From: Carya illinoinensis
Lineage: Eukaryota > Streptophyta > Magnoliopsida > Fagales > Juglandaceae
Direction: 5' to 3'
Assembly (NCBI RefSeq): GCF_018687715.1
Contig: NC_056767.1
Span: 3,286,001 to 3,350,000, forward strand
Length of the DNA: 64,000 nucleotides
Position numbers and translations under genes: made by a program
Notes under the pieces: generated by a model
The model's input: the letters and a program-made list of their open reading frames with translations, nothing else
The model's database searches: none
What the model was told of the DNA's origin: nothing
In this document: positions 1-12,096 of the stretch, piece after piece
How the letters are laid out: each line of letters opens with the position of its first letter
Position numbering within the stretch: position 1 is the first letter of the stretch

Positions 1-1
1 C

Positions 2-46
2 CCTCCAACCAAACCCAGCATAGAGAACTTTGTGCAGGCCATGTAA
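2..46 (+). CDS. possible C-terminal stub of an unidentified gene
   Basis: The frame starting at base 2 reads Pro-Pro-Thr-Lys-Pro-Ser-Ile-Glu-Asn-Phe-Val-Gln-Ala-Met and then stops at TAA (44-46). A T-rich, UTR-like stretch follows. This could be the last codons of a plus-strand gene whose body lies left of the window. Fourteen residues are too few to name a family. Another frame stays open to base 78, so this frame is a guess. Confidence 0.22.
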   Translation, partial: PPTKPSIENFVQAM

Positions 47-1661
47 GAAGAAATTGCTGCCATGATCGACTGTTGTAATTAAAGGTTCTGGTGTACAAGT
101 TTCTGTAACTTTTTTTTTCTTCTTCGTGGTTTTCCTGGTTGCTGCTTTCGAGTACCAACATTTTGAGAAATTCACTGCGCCAGTAGGTTTAGATCCATAT
201 ACTTTGTGGATAAGATATCTTGTTTTTATTGGACGAGTGAGTTTGTGGTTAAGCTACAAAGGAACAAGGAAAATTGTCTCCCATCAAATGGACTGCTGTT
301 TGTCTCGATAATCTCCACCGTTGATTTCTGTACAACGCAGATAGACGTGAATTTGACAACTGTTGGCACGCTAACTTTGCTTATAGCAATCCCTTGAATC
401 TGAGGCCTATGAGCATCACCTAATAGACAGCAGCTGTGCGTTCTAACCATGAATGGTTTATCTCCGTCAATGACCTTGCAGCCTGATGCCATTTGCCTAG
501 TCCTCTCTCATCAAGGATGTCCGAAAATCGATTTTCCATTCTCATCATCAAGTGCGTTGCATTTTTTAAGGGTCTACAATTTGGCTCTATATTTTCACAT
601 AGAAAAATTCTATACACCATACCATCATCCCACTATATAAGATGTGACACATTTATCACCATTGGATGATCTTTTATTGAATAGATAAATATACATCATA
701 CATAATGAGATGAAAGTGTGATGGTGGTATGGTACATAGCATTACTCGTTAGGCTCGATGCTTTGAGTTGAGCTCTAAACAAAAGTATTAAAGGTGTGAG
801 CTAAATTAGTCTTGGCTATATCATACACATGGCTATGACAAATCATGGATGAATCCAATTTCTCATTACAATAATAACAAACGAACATTGAAATGGGGCG
901 TCATAATTTATAACGCTCAATTCCATCTGGTATTAAAATTCTTGTGTAGCTTCTGTAAACATATAGAATCAAAGCAGAAGCCCCAGCAGCACACAAAATT
1001 GTTCTGCGTTAGTAGAAAACAGTCGACAAACTAGTCAGTCAACTAATCAAACTAATACTTTCTTGTAAAATGTTCTTTCTTCATCTTGGATTTTATCATC
1101 TCTAATCACACAATATCATCATTTGAAGTATTTTAAGTGGCATTCCACTTGAATTAAATGATTCATATAAGAAGCCAACCACTTAAAATGCATCGTATCA
1201 ACTGGTGTAACTAGAGATGACAAATTCACAATGAAGAATAAAAGCATTGGGCACAATTAAATCAATTCTATCTTCAGTCTTGTGCATCATCATGCAGATA
1301 AAAGAGAAATTGTAAAGAAAAAGCAAGGAAAACATAACACGAATGAAGACGCCAAAGAATCGATCATGTTGTATCTTATTTCATTGATCTTAAAAATGCA
1401 TAAGCCGTCCATGTTTCTATGAGAAAATGATACATCAACAAGAATGACTACCTCCTTGAGGCGTGGACTTGATAGTTCAATATTCAGTACTGGAATGGAA
1501 GTAGCTCTTTTGCCTGGGTATTGTTATACAACTTGACTAAGAGGACTAGAATTCTGAAATTGAATAAAATTTTCATTAGATATAAACACGGAAACAAAAG
1601 AATTGAGACTGGAAAGTATAGAAGAAGAAATCCAGTAGCTCTTCCAAGTTTCTCCTATAAA
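47..1661. other. intergenic, downstream of ASHH2
   Basis: AT-rich DNA between the possible gene stub and the ASHH2 stop codon. Only short chance ORFs occur, and none has a recognisable motif. The part next to 1662 should contain the ASHH2 3' UTR. No transposon boundary could be fixed here. Confidence 0.5.
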
Positions 1662-2915
1662 TCAATTGTGATTTTGGTGCTGGGAATGCTGATAAAAATT
1701 ATTGCCAGCTTTTTCTACTCTAGAGCTTAATTCCTCTGATAAATATGAACTTGTAGCCTCATTTGCTAGTTTTCCTATACCTATGCTGCTGGAGACACCT
1801 CTTGAGTTGTCTCCCATGAGTCCCCACGCATTCCTTTTCCTAAGCCATGGGGGGCCCACTTTTGTAGCATTCCATTTCTCCTGCTTGAAATACCTCCTTC
1901 CCAAGTCATATGAGGATTCCCTTGCTCGCTTAAATGGCTGGTTGCTATTTGCACATGGACCGTCCAAGTATTTAGGGGTTTCATCCATGTGACAAGGGTC
2001 GCAGCAATGGCTATCCCTTTGTCCTTCTGCAGGTTGAATAATTGTCATAGGATTGGGAGCATGAGAAGGTGGACAGTTTTTGCTATCCCTGGGATATGGA
2101 GGCAATGGAGGAAAAGGATGGAAAGGCATGCCGGGAGCAATAAACCAACCATCTATGCTTTCTGCCTGGATTGTGCCAAAATGATGTATGATTGACAATG
2201 GCATTCCATATGAGACAGGCAAACGAGAATTGAATTTCCCTTGTGGCTGGCCAATAATTGCATCTACAGGAGGCTTGATATCGCAAACATTATGTTGAGG
2301 GAGATCTGTCACAGCTGAAGAAGCATGAGATAAACCCAGAGCTTGGGGAGATGAAAACCCGGGGGGAATATCCTCAGGGATGTTCTGCCTTTCATCGTCA
2401 GCACTGATAGCTGCATCTTGCTGAGAGCGATTGTGAACAGAGCCAGCACAATTAGCTCCCTTTCTGCTTACCATGTCTATAGGATCCTGTGCCTCTTCAA
2501 CACCCCTTTGCAATGGCCCAGATTCAATTTTAGGTGGCGATGTAGAGTCTATCTTCTGTTCCTTGTGCTGAGATCTTGTATCTTGGTTAGTCTCTGCTGG
2601 CTGATCCCATCGGCTTTTACGTTTACGAGTTTTAGTCTCACTAGTCAGGCAACTACCTATACAAGGAGCAGAGCAACCCTCGGGGATACCAGTATCATAC
2701 GAGGTCATTGCAAGCATTGACTGCCTGACACAATCAATTGCTTCCGTAGGTCTTGCATGTTCTTGATCACGCCAATAGTTATGTGATAACAAAAATCTAT
2801 CGCAGTTTGAACCCCTGCGAATCTCCATCCTCCCATCATCTCTGTCCACGTAGCTAAGCTTTCTAACAGGTCTGGGAATCCACTTATCTCGGAAGTTCCG
2901 TGCAATTTGATGAAC
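1662..2915 (-). CDS. ASHH2: ASHH2 exon 17: C-terminal tail and stop
   Basis: Encodes residues 1647-2063. It starts [20 protein letters not shown], a conserved segment of plant ASHH2. A disordered Pro/Ser-rich middle follows, including [11 protein letters not shown]. It ends with [10 protein letters not shown] and WLRKRNAWG, then [12 protein letters not shown] and TGA. A further intron inside this open exon cannot be excluded without RNA data, but none is needed. Confidence 0.88.
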   Translation of the reverse strand, partial: VHQIARNFRDKWIPRPVRKLSYVDRDDGRMEIRRGSNCDRFLLSHNYWRDQEHARPTEAIDCVRQSMLAMTSYDTGIPEGCSAPCIGSCLTSETKTRKRKSRWDQPAETNQDTRSQHKEQKIDSTSPPKIESGPLQRGVEEAQDPIDMVSRKGANCAGSVHNRSQQDAAISADDERQNIPEDIPPGFSSPQALGLSHASSAVTDLPQHNVCDIKPPVDAIIGQPQGKFNSRLPVSYGMPLSIIHHFGTIQAESIDGWFIAPGMPFHPFPPLPPYPRDSKNCPPSHAPNPMTIIQPAEGQRDSHCCDPCHMDETPKYLDGPCANSNQPFKRARESSYDLGRRYFKQEKWNATKVGPPWLRKRNAWGLMGDNSRGVSSSIGIGKLANEATSSYLSEELSSRVEKAGNNFYQHSQHQNHN

Positions 2916-5900
2916 CTGAAAATTAATACCCTACAATTAATACGGCTTTAATTACAAATGCAGAAATTAGTGAATGAACTTCTAAGCAACCTCAACCAAC
3001 AATAAGAGATAGAGAAACCACACAATTAAGGCATCTTAGATGAATTCAAATAGAACAGCTATGCAGGAATTAGTTTCCCAACGTACCTGTTTGTCATCAT
3101 GCTCTGTCAGTGACAATATTGACTCCCTAAAGCTGCATGGAAACACACGTCTCAGGGATATATAATTTTTTTTTATAAGTAATATCTCAGGGATATATAA
3201 TAAAGCAGCATGCCTATCATAATAATTCCATAAATTAAGTAGAAAAAGAAATCATTGGTTTAAGTTTGCATTGAAAAAATATATTAAGCAATTACAAAAG
3301 TTAGGTTGCCCCGGGACCAAGACATAAAAGAAAGCTAACAGAGTTGAAAAAAACGTCCTTCCACATAAGCACAACAAAAGCACATGATTATAGAAATATT
3401 TTAATAAACATGCAACATTCAAATCTTCTTGCCAGCCACTTCAATTACACTTGCACGTGAGCATCAGCATGATACAAACTATGAACAAAAAAATAAAGTT
3501 TCAGGAAAATCAAAACAAGCAATAACAATTTCAAGAGCAGTTTGATGCCATCACAGCCTCGCAGAAAGATATTATATCCTGCATTCACTAAAGACCATGA
3601 AAATCTCAACCATTTTCTTTTCTTTATGACAGGTAAAAGCAAAATTCTATTGAGGCACAACGAAAGGTGTTGCCCAAGTACACAGGAAGCATGCACAATA
3701 AAACACCTAATTACAATCAAGGAACTAAAAAATGATACAAGGTCATTCTTTTCTTTGGTGGGGAGAGAGTAAATGGTTACAGGTATGTTTGAAATAATGA
3801 AGTTCATTCAGAATTCCTACCTAAATTATTTGGTTTGAAAATGCATAAGATGCATTGCTTTCATTTAATAAATTTTATTTTTGGCAATCTTCTAAACATG
3901 CTTTTATGCATGCTTAAGTCGAACAGTAGCAGTATTTCTTAGGTCATCACCATTGTGAAAAACACCAATAAGCCTAAATATTGAAATATTTCCGAAAATC
4001 TTTTTTGGAGCAAATTACACTTAAACCCCTTAAACTTCCACACTTTTTTTATAAGCAACTTTATTGAAGAGAATGTAATAGGCATTGCCCAGGTGCACAT
4101 GGAGTATACAAAAGAAAAAACTTAATTGCATCCTAGAAACTTTCCACACTTTTCATAATATGAACTCCAAGATGCCCCGAATTGAAACAAAGATGCAATG
4201 TTCACACCCTCAGAAAGGTCCAACTGTTAAGATTGGCAAATAATAGGTAACATATTACAATCTTAACGTTATGATCTTAACAGAGGAGGCGACTAAATCC
4301 TCTCCCTCATACCTTTTTTCGTTTTTTTATTATTATTGTATGACTTCCAGACTCCTTTCCCATTTTTTTTCATTTGAAAAAAATTATCTTAAGCCCTAAA
4401 AATGTTGTGCACACAAATGCACAAGAAATGAGGAGAAACTTCTAGGTTCATGAGTTTTGACCAAAACATATTACAAGGTATTAATGCATAGGCATAATAA
4501 TCCAGGAACTGCAATTCCAAAACATAATAATAGGAAGATTCAATTTAAAAATCAGATAGTATCTTCTAACCTCTCCTTTCCAGGACACGGAGGACCTCCA
4601 TTAATATGTTCTCCTGTTAGTATCTCCCTCACTGCCAAATACTCTAAGACCTGCACAAAAGGAACGCCAGTTGGCAGTCTCGAAGGGGAGGAGAGAAAAA
4701 AAAAAAGGCAAGAGAGCCTTCCACAATGAGCACAGTAGGGTGGTAGCTTTGCTCATAATCTCCCCGTGACGAGCCAGAGCCGAGCTTCATTGATAGGTAA
4801 AGGGTGGTGATTTGATTACGGAAAGGCTACCCACAATCTAAAAGGGGGCACATAAAGTTAGGATTCCAATGTATGTCGAGGTTGTGACAAAGCTGTGGAT
4901 GAATCTGACAGTCAAAAGACCATCCGGAGGGAATCTGGGAAATGCAATGAAGAACTTTGTTGGCATTGCAGAAGGGAGGAACCATTTGTTTTCAAATTCG
5001 TCTAACGTTGCGGCCGTTGAGGAAAAAACAAAGGCACCTCTTGCAGTGGAAGGACGGAGGAGATTACAGAGGACATGCACATCGGCATGTGAAATCATTT
5101 CAAGAACACTTGTTGCATTTGAGAGATGAGGTGTGAATTTTCTAGAGGCTCTGGTTTTAAGCTTAAAAGACCATAGGCTTTTTTAGCAGTGGACCTCTAA
5201 AAATCTTAAAGCACCTGGTCAGGGCTTAATCAACAAAGTTTAGGCAATGCCATTTCATTCATAGGCAAGCATTATCCCACAAGTGAGTTTCTTTCGGCCC
5301 ATTCATGGAAGATGCATTAAGGGCAAACAGGCTGGGCTCCATTTTATTAGTAGGTAAAGGCACGTCGGATTTTTGTAAGGAACCAACCTGAAGCTACTTT
5401 CGGTGGCAAGTCAAAACACGTCAGGGATTCAGGGTGGTCAACTTTAACATTTGTAAGCGAGATGAAGAAACCATGGATCATCTCTTACTCCATTGTGAGA
5501 TCACTAGTACTTAGTGACAAGACGTTTTTGGTACTTTGGGCTAGAATGGGTAATGCCCAAACGGATGTGTTTGGTCTGTGTGGAAAATCATTGCCATTGA
5601 TTTAATGTGGTGCATATGGAGTAAACATAAGGGTTAATAGAGGACCCCAAGCTATACTGCATGAAGCACATTTCCATGAGTAATGTGCAATTTTCAAGAC
5701 ACTGATTCCTCTATTCCTACCATTAGCTATTGCCATACAAGTATTTGCTAACCAAAAGACTGTGTTACTCTACTTCTGCAGTTTTATGATAAAGAAAACT
5801 AAATCCACCTTGAGAAGTTTCCGGAGGATAGGTATCTTTTTGAAGTCCCCCCTGTACCGCTTCATTATGTTGTGCAGCATCTGCAACCCTGAGAGAGAAA

Positions 5901-8900
5901 GCAACAGTAATCCTCTAAAAGAAAAAACTGGCACTTCTGGAATAAATTTACTTCCTCTACAACACAAACAAATCTTACAGTATGTGACCAAGCTAAGGGT
6001 ATATACGTTACCGTTTTTGTTAATTATATCAATCAATACTGCTCGCGATTTTGTTTTCAGAAGAGCATCAAGGATCATTGAAAGATCTCGATTACTACAA
6101 CCAGAAAAGAACTGAGCACTTAGAAGTGATCAAATATAAAACAACCAAATAAATAAGAACTTAACATGCTAAATAAAAAGAAAAATCCAAAATCTAAAAC
6201 TTACCTCTGAATTGCTTCGCCATTGCCACTGTCGCCTGATGCTGCAGTGAGAAACAGAAGCTTCAAATAGCCTTTAGTGGCATCCTGCAAGAAAAGAACA
6301 TGCTTACAACAGGAGTACCTACAATTTCACATGCGTATAAGAGGTACAAAATGCAGAACAACGTGTGTATAAGTTGGAGTGAGTAAATGCTTCAGAAAAA
6401 AAAGGAATAAGGAAAGCTTCAGCAGAGATAATATCAAGATAATATTGAAGAAATTAAATTATGAGATTCTCTCATTAACAGGTCATTGAAACACGTTTTT
6501 CCATCAAAATAAACAGCCTTGAGGTGCTGATTTCTCAATAGTTTAGGCACATGATGCTAACGCAAAAAAAATGATCATAAGGAATCGAAGGAAAGAAACA
6601 GGTAAGACAAGCATTCACCAAAAACCACAAAGTATTCATATGCTAATTTTAAAATGATTGAACCAGATAAAAGAAAGATCAAATGGCACAAAAAACACTC
6701 AGGTATGCAAACATCAACCTTCCAATGGCCTAAATCAAAACTACCAAATTCAAATGATCCAGTTATCCAGTTGAATATCATTTAAACTGCTTACCTTTCG
6801 TTTACTAATCCCTCCCTCAGCATCCAGCAACTCATTAAGTTTCTCTTCCACTGCATGCGTTAAAGAGCATTGGCCATTAATATAGTATCCTTTAATAAAT
6901 ACTCTAGTAATCAAGACAAGCTGAATAAAAAACTCCAAACCTGCTTCAGAACGGCCATTAGGAGAACTTGCCAAAGATCTTTTGGGTTTAGAAAGCAATG
7001 GTTGAGATTTGTTGGCAGTCACTTGAACTTTGCTAGTATTTAGAGGATTACAACTCGCCCTTCCTTTTTTAACAGAACTAGATGAACGAGAAACTCTCAT
7101 CTGAGACTGTGATTTGGATGAAACCCTCTTGTCTTGAACTGTGTCAGACGTGGATTTCATGCTAGCATTAGTGACATCAGATAGCGATTTGCTATGAGCT
7201 AAAGTTGGAGAAACTATCTTTAATCTATTAGCATTGGATGAGGTTTTATTCGTAGTCTCCTCTTCTATGGAAGCCTCTGGCAGTGATTTGATTGTTAAAT
7301 CATCTGTTTGATGGAAAATTTCTACTTCCAAAGATGGGAATCGTCTCTTTGAGTCCTCCAGTTCCAACAGGCTATGTAAGTAGGAAGCAGCAGATTGATT
7401 TATAGGGTCCTCTTTTCCTATGGTACTCTCCAAGTGCCTACCACCAGTTGTGCACTTATCTATTCCATGTCTAGATTTTAATGTATTCTTTGCAGTTCGA
7501 ATCTCAGCACAACCGAAGGGCCTGACCGTAGGCATCATATCATCCAGGCTATCTCCACGTTCACCATCTTTAAGAAGCATCACAGGTTCAGGAAATTCCT
7601 CATCTGAATCACCTTGAACAATTACTTCAGAACTAAGCAGATCACCGCCTATATAACCCCGACATTGAGGTGCACCACAGTAACACCTTTTGGCAGCAGC
7701 CCCAAAAACCCTGACATAGTTGTAGTCAAATGTGACCTCTTCACCCTGACAAAACAAATCAAGCTTAACATAGGATGATAGTTATAAATGTAAACAACAA
7801 AGAGAGAAAATGATTAGGAAGCAACAAAGTCTCCAAAGTGTGAATTATGAATATATCATGTGTCACCTACAAACAGAAACTCTCCCAGTGTCTCTGTTTG
7901 TCTTCTGCATGACATTGTAAAATATTCTCTTGAAAGGCAAAAATGTCCTTGTATACAGTTTTCTGTTGTTTCTTAACCAAAATATGCTCACCAAACTGAT
8001 ATCATATACTCCTAAACTCCTTGGTTAGGTTTTAAAAAAGGTGGCTTGATGATTTTTATGATACTAAACTTTTCAAGAAACAGATTCTTCACTACTTTTA
8101 CGCATGTAACGCCAATCAGTCACCAATCCAAGATTTTTCAAAGGATATGTTCTGATCATACAGGTACTTTTTTTTTATGAGATGGAACCAGACCAAGGGC
8201 ATGGCCTTTCAGGTCCATCCCTGGGGGGAACTAAGAATGCATGAACTCATTTGCCAAAACCATGAATAAGGCAATATAGAAGAACTCCTATTGGGGAATC
8301 AAACATGAGTGTTTGATTCTATAGACATTCCAAGCCTGTCCTTTGACCACTAGGCTGCACCCTCATAGGTCATAAAGGTAAATATCAAACTGCCAAGGGA
8401 ATTTATTCTTGAACCAAAGAGCTATTTCTGGATCTAGAGGTGATTTTCTTAGTCTGAAAATTCTCAAGTTTTTTTGTTTTGGATAAGTTTTATTAATGAT
8501 ATACCTCTGTAATTGGGCTACGCTTATTGTCATTATCAATAAAATTCACATTTATGCAAAATGTTTTATCAATGATCAATAAAAGAGAGGGCATATTGAA
8601 GTACAGGGGGACCATACAATACAAACACCAAGTGCAAAGGAAAGAGAGAAATTTTTGGAAAAATAAAGCTAGGTAGACATAGATTGGTGGCCATCCTCAG
8701 GAATATTACATTGAAAATAAAGACTTAAAGTCTTCAATGTTCCTTGTAGTGTCTTCAATGTCATAGCCCTACATGACAGCAATGCTTTTCCGTGGAATAA
8801 TATACAATCATTCAGAAAAGTGGCTTCTCAAGTAACAAAAATTAAACCAAGGAGCAAATAAATAGAACTTTATTTTAAAAATAAATAAAATAAAATAAAA

Positions 8901-11900
8901 GATGTGGTGCTTTCAAATATCTTCTTTATACACAGTTCTTATTTCATTCATCAAGACTGCTCATTGGTCTAGGCTCCCTTGCTTTAAGCATTAGTGGAAG
9001 CACAAGGGAGCTAGTTTTCTTCCATAATGACACTCTCCAAAAGCATTCCTGATGATGCATAGTTGCAATTTATGGAATTAAGTTATGGCTATAAAGAAAT
9101 GACAGCACAGAAATGCATGCTGATGGAAACTCAAATCAAAAAGCTAGGCATGAAAATAACTAATGCAAGGTGCAAGCATACCTTCTTAATATCCCTTAAT
9201 GCAAATAGTCCGATACAAATTTCTCCATTCACCATCCACTGCTCAGAAAACCATTAATAAATAAATATTTCACCAGAGAAGCAAAAAAACAGTTATTAAT
9301 TATAACGTGAGTTTTTTGGGGACTAAGGCCTCGTTTGGGGAATGAGATAAGAAATCTGTAAATAGTAGCGAAATGGTTTGTGAATAGTAATGAAATGGTT
9401 TGAATTAAGATGTTTTATTGAGTTTTGGAAAATGAGAGAGAAAAAGTTGAACAAAAATATTATAAAGTTAAAATATTGTAAGAATTTAATTTTTTTAATA
9501 TTATTTTTGTTTTGAAATTTGAAAAAGTTGAATTTTTTATTTTTTTTTTTTAAGTTTAGGATAATTGTAATGATTAGATGAAAAAGTTAAAGATTTTAAA
9601 TTAAAAAGTGTTTGTGTTTGAGTAATATTTGGGAAGAAAATGAGATGAAATGAAGTGAGTTGAGATGAAATAAGATAGTTCCCAAGCAAGGCCTAAAGCT
9701 CAAGCAGCAGACACTGACGAAATGAGGCTAAGAGGTGCATTTTTTTTTTTATATAGATAATAAGAGGTGCATTTCAACACATTGGCTTTTGCCAATGTTC
9801 TCACGTATCATAGAAATCATTTGTGAAAAGCTTGCAAATGGTAACTTTCAGCTAACTCCCTTAGTTTTTCATGATAAGGAAAATTATTGCAGTGGCTATT
9901 TCAATCAAGAGTAATGATACAAGCATGACCCTTTTTATAACCTTTTTACAATCATGTTTTAAAATGAGTATTTATGTAAAGTGATGTTGCTTTTATAAGT
10001 TATTCTACACAAATGCCCCTCATTTAAAACATAGTTGTATAAAGGATTATGTGTCTATCATTTTCCTTCAATAAAAGTTCTTGCTTACCTATTAAAAAAA
10101 GAATTTTATTAATTTTTTATAAGAAAGTTTTATTAATACGAATCAAATAGGCGATGCCTGTGTACACAAGAAGTAAACCAAAAAAAGGAAAATTATTGCA
10201 GTAACATATGACAAGAACTGAACAGGAGAAAAGTTTCTTCGCCATTAAGTTAATAATACAACACATTCACCTTTTCAGTACGGCAATTAGGATCACAACT
10301 ATGGTTTATGAAACGGCCCAAATTTCCTTTTGCACATGCATCTATTACCTGAAATAATGGAAACCGTGAATCACTGAAAATCAAGAGAGAGAAAGGAGCC
10401 AAGGAAGCATATTTATCCACAAAGTGGTTTGGAATAAATTAAGAAAAGTTTATGCTAAAATATTGAAGAACTGGAACATATTATTACATGTAATAAAGCC
10501 CATGGTGGAGATTCGACTTCAAGAGAACTTGCTATCATTCTCATGAAGTGGATTGTTAACAAATATGTATTTTACAGCCGAAAGATCATGAAAAAAGCAT
10601 CAAACCATCGTCTTGCCATTGAAATATAACAGCAATCAAAAATATGATATTTATCTTTAAAAGGCCTAAAGCAACCGTCCACATGGATAAAGCTAGATTA
10701 CTCTTCCACAACTATGTCTTATGTTTTTTTTTTTGTAAGTAAAAATAAAATTTTATTGATAGAAAAAAGCATAGCCCAAGTACAAAGGGAGTATACATTA
10801 AATATGCCTAATTACCACTAAGCACAATTGAGAGATATAAAGCAAATCATTTTTTTTATTGGCACTGGGTGTCTGGGAACAGCACCCTGACTAGTCCCGG
10901 GAGTGCACAGGCCCTTGGCAAGGAGTTATTTCCAACTCAGCCACAACAGCCCTTTTCCTTGCCTTGTCTTCATCCAAGAGAGCCCTGTCAGACTCATTTT
11001 TCATCAAAATTTTGCAGCTCCTGAAAAAGAATTTTCCGCTGGTCATTAATGTTCCCAAAGACTTCCATGTTCCATTCTTTCAGATCACTTTTCAATGCTT
11101 TAAGTTTCCCAGCCAACAAGAAACCAGCAGTGCCCGAAAAGTGGTAAGAGGACCACCACGAGCTAACTTTATCCATGAACCCGTCTACTTTCAGCCACAT
11201 ATTCTCGAATTTAAATATTTCCGCTCCTCATGAAGGCCCCCACAATCCAATAAGAGGGAAAAATGATCAGAGCATAGTCTAGGGAGACCTTTTTGCCATA
11301 AGTTAGGGAAGTGGCGCTCCCATGAAGGGGAGACAATGAATCTTTCCAGCCCTCCCATTAGACCAGGTATACTCTCCTCCCGCCAAAGGCAGATCAACCA
11401 AAACCAGCTCAAAAATTAGGGTTAAAAAATCAACCACGGCTAGCCCAATTAGGGAACAATTAATGTTAGTTACTTGGGGTGGGGAGTAGCAAGACAAGTG
11501 GACATAGTGGAATTAAACAGATAGATGTATATCATTGCTGAAGTTCCCACATTGTATATAAGTATTTGGAACTTGATGTCATCAAACTACACTCATTGAG
11601 GACTAAAAGCCAGAGGAGTTCTAAATACCATAAAGAATAATTTGGAACCACAACATGCTATCAACAAATTATAATTTAACAAAAAGTTACCCAAGTTTCA
11701 GAAAAATGATTATAAAGGGGACAGATCCAAACCTCACTGCCATTCAATGTCATGAAATAGAAATGTCTATGACCCTTCAACGCATACTCTTTTTGCCGTG
11801 CTTCATAAGCATGCATATCAAGCACCTGATGGAACCATATGGTAGAAATCTTTGTCAGAGAAAGCCATGTTACAGATGCACTACACCACCACCCGCATGC

Positions 11901-12032
11901 ATGGGCGTGCACACATCAAAGCACTTCAGCAGATATAGCAAAGTCAAAGGTAAGTTCCAAACCCACAAAGATTCCATTATTCTAAACCACTGAGAAATTA
12001 ATTTCATTGGCAAGGAAGAAAGTCCAGATCCA

Positions 12033-12096
<64 letters not shown>

